Assembly (NCBI GenBank): GCA_964497585.1
Contig: CAZCDS010000003.1
Span: forward strand, 124,001-188,000
Source: CAZCDS01 sp964497585
Lineage (GTDB): Bacteria; Desulfobacterota; Desulfomonilia; Desulfomonilales; Desulfomonilaceae
Direction of reading: 5' to 3'
Length of the DNA stretch: 64,000 nucleotides
Shown: one piece after another, positions 52,853-61,706 of the stretch
Numbering within the stretch: the stretch's first letter is position 1
How the letters are laid out: each line of letters opens with the position of its first letter
The notes under the pieces: generated by a model
Database searches by the model: none
Seen by the model: the letters and a program-made list of their open reading frames with translations, nothing else
Told to the model about the DNA's origin: nothing
Program-made: the position numbers and the translations under genes

Positions 52853-54205
52853 TCAGTCAAGGGACCGATCCATAGCCGCGCTCAGGGCTTGCTCGACACG
52901 ATCGATCCAGTCAAGATGCTCCGGTTTCATCAGACATGCCCTCAGGCATACGACCTCTTCCTGATCGAGCGTTGCCTCGCGGTCCCCGGTGAAGAGGAAC
53001 GAGCAGGGAAGGCTTGCCACCGCCAGGTGAAGATTGGCGGCAGCAGCCTCCTGGAAGACCTTCCTTGCTAGCCGGGAACTTTCGTGCACACTCGATCCCC
53101 GGACCGTCCAGACCACAATGTCCAATTCCGGGACCAATCTACGGACAAAACGACTGTCCTGCCCAAGGAACTCGGAGAATTCCAGCGCGGCCTGTCGCGA
53201 TTTGGCCAGATCGCGGCCGAATTCGCCCCCCTTGACCATGGGAAGCAAACGCTGGGTTGCCCACAGCGCGACTGCAGAAGCGCCTGGACTCGAACATTGA
53301 AGACTGATCTCCCCGAGGTGAAGCTCGTCCGACGTGAAATAGGTGTACGGTGAATCGTGCTTGTAGAACCTGCCGACAGCGGGGTCCTTGAACAGGACGC
53401 ACCCACAGCCGTACGGTTGGAGCCCGTGCTTGTGAGGATCGATGACGATCGAATCGACCTGGGCCAGGGCCTCCAACGAAGCCTGTGTTCTCGGTTCAAG
53501 ATTGTCCGCGAGGAGGAAATAGCCGCCGTACGCCGCGTCCGCATGAATCCTGAACCCATAGCGCTTCTGAAGCTCAAGGACTTCCGGCAGGCGGTCTACC
53601 GATCCGGTCGCGGTTGTTCCCGTAGTGACCACCACTGTTCCGATCTGCTCTCTCTTGAGAAGATCTTCGAGCGCGTTGGGATCCATGCGCGCCTCTCGGT
53701 CACACCGAACCGACACGAAAGGTATGTTGAGAACTGAGCAGATCCTTTCTTGGGTAAAATGCGCCTGCGCGGATGCCGCGATCTTTTTGTCCGGATGAAA
53801 ACACCGCGAAATCCAGAGCGCTTCCAGGTTCGCCATGGTGCCTCCGCTGCAGATGTGCCCCAGATGAGTGTCCCAGCCAATCATCCGTGCGATGGCAGCC
53901 ACTGCTTCCTTCTCCATGGCGGTACTGCACCGGCCCCCGTCCAGGGAGTGGTTGTTTGGATTGATCCAGAGCGACAACATGTACGTCAGTCGGGCCACCG
54001 GATGCGGCGGCTTGATCATATGACCGATGTACATGGGGTGATGGTAGGGGTAGTTATCCCGCATTCTGCGGGCAACCTCCATGAGCACTTCCCCGACCGC
54101 GGCCGCGTCAATCCCAGGATCGAATTCCGGCAGGTTGCCGAAGCCGCCTTCCAGCTCTTTCAGGGCCCGGTCGAGCAGGGTCAGGCTTCGGGTGTCAAGA
54201 GTCAT
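52853..54205 (-). CDS. Group II pyridoxal-phosphate-dependent decarboxylase
   Basis: 450 residues. The PLP lysine is Lys259 in DPHKHGLQPYGCG; HADAAYGGYF supplies the Asp that contacts the PLP ring and the following Ala-Ala, and SGGTMANLEALW binds the phosphate. It belongs with glutamate, aspartate, tyrosine and aromatic amino acid decarboxylases; substrate cannot be told. Archaeal MfnA-like and aspartate-1-decarboxylase enzymes share this size. No antiporter gene is adjacent, so acid resistance is not suggested. It lies 58 bases downstream of the exonuclease gene on the same strand. Confidence 0.88.
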   Translation of the reverse strand: MTLDTRSLTLLDRALKELEGGFGNLPEFDPGIDAAAVGEVLMEVARRMRDNYPYHHPMYIGHMIKPPHPVARLTYMLSLWINPNNHSLDGGRCSTAMEKEAVAAIARMIGWDTHLGHICSGGTMANLEALWISRCFHPDKKIAASAQAHFTQERICSVLNIPFVSVRCDREARMDPNALEDLLKREQIGTVVVTTGTTATGSVDRLPEVLELQKRYGFRIHADAAYGGYFLLADNLEPRTQASLEALAQVDSIVIDPHKHGLQPYGCGCVLFKDPAVGRFYKHDSPYTYFTSDELHLGEISLQCSSPGASAVALWATQRLLPMVKGGEFGRDLAKSRQAALEFSEFLGQDSRFVRRLVPELDIVVWTVRGSSVHESSRLARKVFQEAAAANLHLAVASLPCSFLFTGDREATLDQEEVVCLRACLMKPEHLDWIDRVEQALSAAMDRSLD

Positions 54206-54263
54206 CTGGTCACTCCCTGTGCCGTTTCAGCTTCCCGCGGAGAGGATATCGGAGCTGCGGCCG

Positions 54264-55103
54264 TCACGTTCTAACGAACCGGTTCATGATCCTCTTGATG
54301 GTCCCCTCGTGTGGCTCGAAAGGATTTCTGGGGATCTCCGGAAGGGGAAGAAGATGCGTATCCGCGAAAGGAGTGCCTGCCAGTTTTTCGTTGTATGCCA
54401 TGACCATGAGGGTCTCGAGGTTCACCGCGTCGAGTACGTTATATGCGAGAAGCGTCTCCAGGGCCCGGGTGTTCCCTTGGCATCGATATTCGTCCCACAG
54501 GAGGACGGCGAAATAGCCGTCTACGCCGTCCAACCCCTCTCTCTTTAGGCCCAACTGTTTCTCGCACCCCTTCAGGCCGCCCTTGTACCCCAGACTGTGC
54601 AGGACGAAGCGCAGATCGATTTGTGCTCCGCCGACGTTGATGTCAAAGAACCGGTTGATATACGGAATGTCAAAGCTCTTGCCGTTGTACGTGACAAAGA
54701 CCCTGTACCTGTGTACGTCCCATATGAAACTGTCAAGATTATATCCGTAGATGTAATGGGAAATCAGTTCCCCGTCGTACAAGGCTATCGTCGTAATATG
54801 GTCCGACGCCCCCACGGTTCCTGTCGTCTCAATATCCAGGTACGCCGCGAAACGGCGAAATTCCGGGAAGAGACGCCAGGCCTCGCTGGACGGCAGCGCC
54901 CTGGCGAAGTACACCGAATCGGCCTCTTCGAGTCGTCTGATCGATTCCTCCAGATAATACTCGACCCGGTTCAGGTTCTTGAGCCGGGAGTCTCCTGAGG
55001 CCGCACGCATCAAGTCGTACCACGAGAGTATACCGCTCTCCCAAAGCTTCCGCTCAGTCTTGAGACCTATTCCCGGCACGTGACAAAAGGTATTTTGCAG
55101 CAT
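54264..55103 (-). CDS. RNase H-like 3'-5' exonuclease (YprB type)
   Basis: 279 residues. An N-terminal helix-hairpin-helix-like segment (HVPGIGLKTERKLWESG) is followed by an RNase H-fold exonuclease: AAYLDIETTG (first metal Asp and Glu), FVTYNGKSFDIPYINRFF, IDLRFVLHSLG, and YNVLDAVNLETLM with the final Asp. This matches the ribonuclease H-like domain proteins related to YprB. Probably acts on DNA or RNA in repair or processing. The ATG at 55103 has GGAGA six bases upstream; an upstream ATG at 55133 is less likely. Confidence 0.85.
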   Translation of the reverse strand: MLQNTFCHVPGIGLKTERKLWESGILSWYDLMRAASGDSRLKNLNRVEYYLEESIRRLEEADSVYFARALPSSEAWRLFPEFRRFAAYLDIETTGTVGASDHITTIALYDGELISHYIYGYNLDSFIWDVHRYRVFVTYNGKSFDIPYINRFFDINVGGAQIDLRFVLHSLGYKGGLKGCEKQLGLKREGLDGVDGYFAVLLWDEYRCQGNTRALETLLAYNVLDAVNLETLMVMAYNEKLAGTPFADTHLLPLPEIPRNPFEPHEGTIKRIMNRFVRT

Positions 55104-55472
55104 CGAATCTCCGGAGAGCCCAAGGGGCCCCACAATGGTATAGTCTCGGGTGTCTTTACTGTCAAGCGAGGGCCCCGGCGAGGTCTTCGAGCAGGCGAGT
55201 TGAGCGGTAAATGCGATTGTCGAGATTTTGATCGGTTTCGGCAGTTCAGGTTACCACACCACGGGCGATCATCGAGACCGGCGAAGGCGCATTTGAACGG
55301 GACAGTCTCAATGCCACGGCCGGATGACTGGTTGATCACCAGCCATGACGGCTCATTGCAGCGTCTGTTCTCGTTAACGCTTCTCGGATGTGCGACGGAC
55401 TGGCCAAAGTCAGAGTCGCTGGGGTTGACTGAGCGGAGGGTAATTGCGAATCTTCTGGGAGGCAGAACAGGC
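55104..55472. other. Gene-free region between exonuclease gene and tRNA
   Basis: 369 bases with no credible gene. It must contain the exonuclease promoter. No hairpin with a T-tract seen. Confidence 0.35.
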
Positions 55473-55565
55473 TGGCGGAGAGAGAGGGATTCGAACCCTC
55501 GGAACACCTTGTGGGCATTCACGCGATTTCCAGTCGCGCCCCTTCAGCCGCTCGGGCATCTCTCC
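55473..55565 (-). tRNA. tRNA-Ser (anticodon GGA)
   Basis: Class II tRNA on the minus strand. The 5' GGAGAGA pairs with 3' TCTCTCC, followed by G and encoded CCA. The anticodon arm GCGCGA-CTGGAAA-TCGCGT gives anticodon GGA for UCU/UCC codons. A long variable arm (GAATGCCCACAAGGTGTTC) and the T arm GAGGGTTCGAATCCCTC confirm serine. The acceptor end matches the tRNA-Ser(CGA) at 7.3 kb. Confidence 0.96.
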
Positions 55566-55621
55566 GGAAGCATAAAATCATGGTAAACCAGAGACCGGAT
55601 AACGGTCAAGGAGAATCGCTG

Positions 55622-56527
55622 GTGTCAACGGCGTGCGACGAGAATCATCGTTGCGGATTCATAGCCGTTTCGGGACGGCCAAACGTGGGAAAGTCCACGC
55701 TGGTGAATCGGATCGTCGGGACGGAGCTGTGTATCGTCACGCACAAAGCTCAGACGACGAGGAACAGGATCACGGCGATTCACTCGATGCCCGAGGCCCA
55801 GATGATCCTCGTGGATACACCGGGGATTCACGAGCCGGGCACTCCTCTTAACAAGGCCATTGTCGACGCTGCCGTCAAGGCGCTGGAGGACAGCGACGCC
55901 GCGCTTATGCTGACGACCCCATCGCCGCGCATCCCAGACGACGACAGGCGTATCATGGAAGTGCTCAAATCTTCGGGGGTCCCGGCCATTCTCGGAATCA
56001 ACAAAATCGACATGGTGGAGCCTTCCGCGTTGCTGCCTGTCATGGATGCCTTCTCTCGAGCGCACGACTTCGAGGAAATCATACCGCTCAGCGCACTCAA
56101 CGGTGACGGAGTCGACGAGCTTACACAGGCTCTGATAAAACTCCTTCCACCGGGTCCGTCTCTTTTCCCGGAAGACGATGTAAGCGATCTTCCGCTGAGG
56201 TTCTTCGTGGCGGAGATTATCAGAGAGCAGGTGACAATACTCACCGGTCAGGAGATACCGTACAAGACAGCGGTAGTGGTCGAGGCGTTCAAGGAACTGG
56301 GTGATCGGGTGGTTATCCATGCTGACATCCATGCCGAGCGTGAAAGCCAGAAGAAAATACTCATTGGAAAAGGCGGGAAGTCGATCAAGAGGATCGGCAC
56401 GGCAGCGCGCAAGAGGATCGAAGGGTTTCTCGACCGCCGGGTCCACCTGGAACTTTTCGTCAAAGTCTCACCTCATTGGACCAGGAACAAACGTCTTCTC
56501 GAGGAATTCGGATACCAGTCTAGGTGA
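55622..56527 (+). CDS. era: GTPase Era
   Basis: Ribosome-assembly GTPase that binds the 3' end of 16S rRNA. The P-loop GRPNVGKS is at residues 18-25, G3 DTPGIH, G4 NKID, and the C-terminal KH domain has the VHLELFVKVSPHWTRN end. The GTG at 55622 has AGGAG eight bases upstream and gives 301 residues, the normal Era length. An ATG at 55580 would add 14 residues just next to the divergent tRNA-Ser gene and has only a weak site. Confidence 0.94.
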   Translation: MSTACDENHRCGFIAVSGRPNVGKSTLVNRIVGTELCIVTHKAQTTRNRITAIHSMPEAQMILVDTPGIHEPGTPLNKAIVDAAVKALEDSDAALMLTTPSPRIPDDDRRIMEVLKSSGVPAILGINKIDMVEPSALLPVMDAFSRAHDFEEIIPLSALNGDGVDELTQALIKLLPPGPSLFPEDDVSDLPLRFFVAEIIREQVTILTGQEIPYKTAVVVEAFKELGDRVVIHADIHAERESQKKILIGKGGKSIKRIGTAARKRIEGFLDRRVHLELFVKVSPHWTRNKRLLEEFGYQSR

Positions 56528-56821
56528 TGCGCTGCGCGTTCCAGTGCTCCAAATGACCAATGGTTCCGGAGAGTTATGCGCAGTTCCGAAAACAAAGTCC
56601 CTTTAGAGCTCGGATGGGCCGCGGAACAGGCCTGTCCAGCAATGCGATTCCATTCGGACGGGACTTTTGTCACTTGGTGTGTCGAGGGGCTCGCACATGA
56701 GGAGATTGGTACACGTCCGAAAGCACGCTGCCGATACCAGAGACTTCTTGGGGAGAGTCCCGGCGAGATCCGTTGTTCAGCAAGAGCCTGCTCAGATTAC
56801 TTCTTTAGAACGGGCATCGCG

Positions 56822-58141
56822 TCACTGCACCCGGAAGAAGGAGTCATCGAATTCCGGCTTCCCCTCGTATTTGCGCATGAAGAAGCCGGGGGCGTTGTCG
56901 AGGTTGAGCAGGATCTCCGGGCTGATGTCGATGCCGGCCTTCTGGAGGGCGTCTATGATTGCCTCTGGTGACGGCGGGCACGACTTGACCGCGATCATCT
57001 CCCCAATATTCGGGTGGTTCTTGTTCGCGGCGTACAGACACTTGCCAATGAGGACGGTCTTCTTTCCCGGCGTGGGTTTCATGATCTTCCCGGTGAGCAC
57101 TTCCACGTTGTCCCACGGCTCGCCCTTCCACGCAAACGCGATGGACATGAGGATGGCGCCGGTGAGTGCGGAACAGTACGTGCAAAGAGACAAATCGTAC
57201 TTTGGATAGCTCAGCCCCCGAATTCCCATCTTGACCATGGAAAGCGGCAGGGTCCCTTCCTCGTTGTACAGGAAGGCGTACTGGTGCGGGGACGCGAGAT
57301 CTTCGATCTTTTCTCCGACGACCTCTACGTCGGAAAGGTCAAGCGGACGTCCTCGGTGCCGCGCGGCATGGGCGAGGTAGGGCACCTCTGCCGGCTCGTA
57401 CCCGAGCAGTTTCGCGCCGACCATGTCTGCCGAGAGCATATCCGCGGAGGCGACGAGCAGATCGCTCCGTCTCGCCTTGCCGTCGAAGGCCGGACCTCGC
57501 TCGATGGTGTAAATCCCGTCGAGGATGGTCAGCGATGGGGGAAGCGCGTCCACGAGTTTGGAGACCCAAAAATGCAGGTTTTTCTCTGGGTCCGCGCTGT
57601 GGCACTTCTTTCTGGAATTGATATCGAGAGTCCCTTTGATGTTCTTGATTCCAAGGCTTACCACGGTTTGTGCGTGGGTCTTGAGCACCGGAATGTTTAC
57701 GACGAAATCGCTATGAAGAATGTCGGAGTTGAAGTTGATCCGAATCCCGTCACCGAGGTCGACCTTTTCAAAGGGGCGCTCAAAGACATTGACGGCCTTA
57801 ACTCCGTATCGTTTGCCGAGGGTGTTGTACCCCAGAGTCTCGAAGGCATGGGCCGCTGTGGTAAAATCCTTCGGATCATAGACAACGGTCCCCTCGCCGA
57901 TGGTAATGTCGTCAATTCCCCGTTCCTTGAGGAGGATCACCGCATCCTCGATGACCCTGGACGTGGTGATTACCCCCCACTTGGGAAGGGTTACAGCCGT
58001 GCTCCAAAATACGATATTGGGCTTGATGAAAACCTTTGCTCCCGCGGGGAGATGATCCAGTCCCTGTACCAGATCCACTACCTTGCGAACTGATGCTTGC
58101 GGCTCCTCGTAGCGTACCACCGCCACTCTTGATTCAGTCAT
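56822..58141 (-). CDS. DUF362 domain protein
   Basis: 439 residues. DUF362 signatures include VFIKPNIVFWSTA, the ITIGEGTVV segment, VNIPVLKTHAQTVVSLGIKNIKGT and LTILDGIYTIERGPAF. Many members are annotated as iron-sulfur proteins; this one has a C-terminal CTYCSALTGA and KSCPPSPEAI but no ferredoxin motif. The DUF362 part spans about residues 40-300. The biochemical role is unknown. ATG at 58141 with AGGAG ten bases upstream. The GH57 gene begins upstream on the same strand and ends 31 bases away, so they may be co-transcribed. Convergent with era. Confidence 0.8.
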   Translation of the reverse strand: MTESRVAVVRYEEPQASVRKVVDLVQGLDHLPAGAKVFIKPNIVFWSTAVTLPKWGVITTSRVIEDAVILLKERGIDDITIGEGTVVYDPKDFTTAAHAFETLGYNTLGKRYGVKAVNVFERPFEKVDLGDGIRINFNSDILHSDFVVNIPVLKTHAQTVVSLGIKNIKGTLDINSRKKCHSADPEKNLHFWVSKLVDALPPSLTILDGIYTIERGPAFDGKARRSDLLVASADMLSADMVGAKLLGYEPAEVPYLAHAARHRGRPLDLSDVEVVGEKIEDLASPHQYAFLYNEEGTLPLSMVKMGIRGLSYPKYDLSLCTYCSALTGAILMSIAFAWKGEPWDNVEVLTGKIMKPTPGKKTVLIGKCLYAANKNHPNIGEMIAVKSCPPSPEAIIDALQKAGIDISPEILLNLDNAPGFFMRKYEGKPEFDDSFFRVQ

Positions 58142-58172
58142 GAATAAGGGCTCCTTTGTGGGTGAATAGGCC

Positions 58173-60599
58173 TCAATCCGGTCCAATGCGCACGGCAATG
58201 CGGTCCGCCAATTCCTGGAAGTGAGCTGGGAAACGACTCGTTCCCTTGGATCGCATGGATCTAATGAGTTTGAAAAGCGCGATCTGCGCGAGACGTAATT
58301 CAGTCGGTATTTCGAACTCTTTACAAAGATCGAGCAGTCGCATGATCTCCTGGGCGATAGTATCATCCTCGGGGTCCTTTTCAAGCTCGTGCACCATTTC
58401 GAGAACGCGGCTGCTGATTAGCTTCTCAGCGGAACGCATATCAGGGTTGATTCTCCAGAAGCGGGCCTCTTCCACGACCGACGCCAGCTCATCGGGGAAG
58501 AAGCCGCTCGCGAGTTTCTCCAGCTCCCTGAGAAATCTCGTGTTCACGACGAACCGCGCCGCAGCGAGAAAGGTGTCGGGCAGCGGCACGTCATCCTCGG
58601 TGATCCACATGGCGAAGTCCCTGTTCCTGTTGTAGAAGGTCTCGAACAGGATCGCCTGCTCCTTGTACGTCTTGTCCGTGACGCTGCCGATGATGCGAAA
58701 GCGCTGCTCAACGAAGAGGTCTCGTAAAGTGAAGTACTCTCCGGGAAAGTAGCTGTCCAACTTGCGCACCAGTTCGGTGGCTGAATGCCGAGAGCAGCAT
58801 TCGATAAGGTCGCGCTTTAGCTCTTCGTAGTCTTGTACGTCGGAGGACTCTTTGACAGAGCACCGGAAATCCACCCCTCCAAGGTGGAGCACCGCCGCGA
58901 CGAATTCATGTTGCTCACCCGTGATGGTGCTCTCGAGCGAGAGTCGGCGAATAAGCATCACCCGTTCGCCGGAGACCTCCCGGGCAGAGTCGTCAACGGT
59001 GATCTCGTAGCAGAAGAAAGTGCCCTCGATCGGATAGTCCTCGAAGACGGACGATATGGCAGCGTGCGCGGCCACTTTCGCGAGGTCTGCGATCTGAGGT
59101 CTGATCCGCTGGAGATAGAGACTTTCCCCTGAAGGGTAAGGACGTTTGTTGCTGCGGGCCGGTTCGAGTTCTGCGAGGAAGTCCTTTTCGAGCTCGGGAT
59201 CGTACGGCGCGGCCAACTGTAGGACTCGTGCCGCGTACTTGAGAATTTGGAGGCTCTCTATCCCGGAGATGTCATCGAAGAACCAGCCGCAGCTCGTAAA
59301 CATCAGCATCCTGTTGCGTTGCAGTTCCAGGAGGTTCAAGGCGAGGAGTCTCTCCTCGGGCGCCGGTTGGTGGACCGTATGGTCGGAAAGGAAACGGTCG
59401 ACAGCCGCTTGACGGTCGAGGACGACTGAAATGTAGTCATTTCTCGCGGCCCAGGAATCCTTGAAAAGCCCCGTGCTCTCCCGGACGTAGATCGGATCGA
59501 CTCGGTCTCTGAGCAGATCGAGCGCGCGACGCAGAGGAGCCCTCCATTTCTGGTTCCATCCCGGCTTGTTTTCGATGTGACAGCCGCAGTCCTCGGCCCA
59601 GCGTCCCACGCCGTGGGCACAGCTCCAGGAGGACTTTTCGACTATCTCCACTTCCGAGGAGGGGGGATTGTTGGCCAGGAACTCGGCAAAATTGGTCAAA
59701 CGAACCGACGGATCCTCGAGGAGGCGTTTGAGCGCGTACGCGAGGGCCATCTCGCCGAATCGATGGTGATGGCCATACGATTCACCGTCCGTTGCTACGC
59801 TGAGGAGCCGGGGTTCGGTCCCGTCCCGGGAGAACGCGGCAAGAAGCCGGTCCTTGAAGTTTTCTCCGCTGTCCAGGAGCCGCTGAAAAGCTATGGCCAG
59901 GGAGATCGAGCCATCGTAGAAGAAGAGCGATATCGCACGTCCACCAGGAAGAACACAGAGATAAGGTCGGGTTATGTCGAAAGAGCCGGAACCGGTGTCC
60001 TGCCACTTTTCCGTCGGGGAAGACCGGAATTTGCGAGCCTGGCTTGGCGCGAGGATGGTGAAGCGGATTCCGTGCTGCACGAGCGTGCTGAGGCTTTCCA
60101 GATCCACCGCTGTTTCAGGGAGCCACATCCCTTCAGGATCACGGCCGAAACGACGGCGGAAATCCTCAATACCCCAAACCACCTGCGAGATCTTATCGCG
60201 CTCGGACGCAAGGGGCATGATAAGGTGATTGTATGCCTGGGCGATGGCATTGCCGTGGCCCGAATGGGTCTTTCGGCTGATCAGATCCGCTTGAAGGATC
60301 GCTTCATACGTGCGGGGGATATACGTCTCAAGCCAGACGAGCAACGTGGGCCCGAAGTCAAAACTTATGTGCTCGTAATTGTTGGTTATATGCGAGATGC
60401 GACCCTGTTCGTCAAGGATCCTGGCCTGAGTGTTGGGCGTGTAGCACTCCTCCGCGATCCGTTGGTTCCAATCGTGCCACGGATGCGCGGACTCCTGAAT
60501 CTCTATTGCTTCCAGCCAGGGATTTTCCCGGGGCGGCTGATAGAAATGCCCGTGTATACAGATGAAGCGGAATTGAGTGGATGTCATGTTCCTGATCAT
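58173..60599 (-). CDS. GH57-like glycoside hydrolase with DUF3536
   Basis: 808 residues. N-terminal GH57 barrel: CIHGHFYQPPRENPW, ITNNYEHISFDFGPTLL, HGNAIAQAYNHLIMPL and MWLPETAVD with the nucleophile Glu region. It is followed by a long DUF3536 domain (about 320-800, with VGRWAEDCGCHIEN, NRMLMFTSCGWFFDDISGIE). GH57 enzymes act on alpha-glucans (amylase, branching enzyme, 4-alpha-glucanotransferase); this subfamily is not well characterised, so the substrate is a guess. No signal peptide, hence cytoplasmic, probably glycogen. ATG at 60599 or 60587, neither with a strong ribosome-binding site. Confidence 0.85.
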   Translation of the reverse strand: MIRNMTSTQFRFICIHGHFYQPPRENPWLEAIEIQESAHPWHDWNQRIAEECYTPNTQARILDEQGRISHITNNYEHISFDFGPTLLVWLETYIPRTYEAILQADLISRKTHSGHGNAIAQAYNHLIMPLASERDKISQVVWGIEDFRRRFGRDPEGMWLPETAVDLESLSTLVQHGIRFTILAPSQARKFRSSPTEKWQDTGSGSFDITRPYLCVLPGGRAISLFFYDGSISLAIAFQRLLDSGENFKDRLLAAFSRDGTEPRLLSVATDGESYGHHHRFGEMALAYALKRLLEDPSVRLTNFAEFLANNPPSSEVEIVEKSSWSCAHGVGRWAEDCGCHIENKPGWNQKWRAPLRRALDLLRDRVDPIYVRESTGLFKDSWAARNDYISVVLDRQAAVDRFLSDHTVHQPAPEERLLALNLLELQRNRMLMFTSCGWFFDDISGIESLQILKYAARVLQLAAPYDPELEKDFLAELEPARSNKRPYPSGESLYLQRIRPQIADLAKVAAHAAISSVFEDYPIEGTFFCYEITVDDSAREVSGERVMLIRRLSLESTITGEQHEFVAAVLHLGGVDFRCSVKESSDVQDYEELKRDLIECCSRHSATELVRKLDSYFPGEYFTLRDLFVEQRFRIIGSVTDKTYKEQAILFETFYNRNRDFAMWITEDDVPLPDTFLAAARFVVNTRFLRELEKLASGFFPDELASVVEEARFWRINPDMRSAEKLISSRVLEMVHELEKDPEDDTIAQEIMRLLDLCKEFEIPTELRLAQIALFKLIRSMRSKGTSRFPAHFQELADRIAVRIGPD

Positions 60600-60938
60600 A
60601 AATGAGTTTTGAGCCGAGCCGGGAGAGTCCCGGCCGCCCGAGCACAGGAATGGATGTGCCCTGGTCGCGTGTAGCGGACCCACCGGACAAGATTATCTTC
60701 GGAAGGGGGAGCCGTCAAGGTGAGTTGTTGATGACCAGAAAGCTTCTGAGTGAAAACGGAGATTGTCACGCGACTGACGGCCTATCCAGGCCCTGGTAGG
60801 GGAGGCATGGCATGAGGCGCAAAGAGCAAGGAATGGCACCGTGATCGACGTATCACTGACGGAATCGAAGGCAGATGTCCTGCCGGGCTAGCATGATTCC
60901 TCTACGTTACTCTCCTACAATTTCGTGCATGAACCGCC
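60600..60938. other. Intergenic region upstream of GH57 gene
   Basis: 339 bases; no protein-like frame, no terminator with a T-tract after the TrpF-like gene, no clear promoter boxes. Confidence 0.35.
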
Positions 60939-61706
60939 TCAAGCAGGGGCACGGCGATACTCCTGTAAGGCATTCCGAGCCGCCCGTGCAAAGCGTCTGA
61001 TCTTGTCGAAGTTCCTGGTTCCATCGAGGTCTTCCAGACCCGTGTGCGCGTCTACGCCGTCGGGACGTACCGTCCGGATCGCATCAGCGACATTGTCCGG
61101 GTTGAGCCCGCCGGCGAGCATGATCGGGAGGGAGGATCGTCGCGCGATCTCCGCGCTGATTGCCCAGTCATGGGTTCGGCCCGTGGCGCCGGTTCTGCCG
61201 GTACGTGGATCGTAGGAATCGAGAATGATCGCGTCCCAGAAGGGGGGCTTAAATTGTGCAGCATTGCTGGCCGCGCCGGGGCCGGCCACCGTGACCAGAC
61301 CGATGGTTTTGACGCCTGGGCTCATGGAGCGGAAGAGGCGAAGCTCATCTTCCGTAATGCCGCCGTGGAATTGCACCGCTCGGGCACGGAGGCATGCGAC
61401 GAGGTGGGATGCCTCGGTCGCGCTCGTGAGGTAGGTTATGACGACAGGCAAAAGGTGGCCGGGAAGGCGCGCGATGATCGCCTGGGCTCTCTCCCTCGTG
61501 AGGTTATCATGGGGACCGTCAGGAAGGCCGAGGGTGAATCCGACTGAGTCCACTCCCACCTGCGCGCAAAAAAGGGCTTCATCGAGCGAAGAGACTCCCG
61601 CGACCTGGATTCTTGGAGGCCAATAAGGTTCGGTGGTCTCAGAAGTCGGGGGTCGTTGATTATTGGTGCTGTCGATCACAGAGGGTCGTTTGGGCTTACC
61701 GGACAT
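60939..61706 (-). CDS. TrpF-like TIM-barrel protein lacking the catalytic cysteine
   Basis: 255 residues, like phosphoribosylanthranilate isomerase: GVDSVGFTLGL, VVITYLTSATEASHLV, VQFHGG, the catalytic-acid strand AIILDSYD, LAGGLNPDNVADAI, and GVDAHTGLEDLDGTRNFDKI. In TrpF the first strand carries KICG with the general-base cysteine; here it reads IQVAG, with Ala instead of Cys. No trp genes are nearby. It may not catalyse the tryptophan step; a related Amadori-type or other sugar-phosphate reaction is possible. The first ~30 residues (Pro/Thr-rich) are outside the fold, so the true start may be later. Overlaps the end of the next gene upstream by 31 bases. Confidence 0.75.
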   Translation of the reverse strand: MSGKPKRPSVIDSTNNQRPPTSETTEPYWPPRIQVAGVSSLDEALFCAQVGVDSVGFTLGLPDGPHDNLTRERAQAIIARLPGHLLPVVITYLTSATEASHLVACLRARAVQFHGGITEDELRLFRSMSPGVKTIGLVTVAGPGAASNAAQFKPPFWDAIILDSYDPRTGRTGATGRTHDWAISAEIARRSSLPIMLAGGLNPDNVADAIRTVRPDGVDAHTGLEDLDGTRNFDKIRRFARAARNALQEYRRAPA

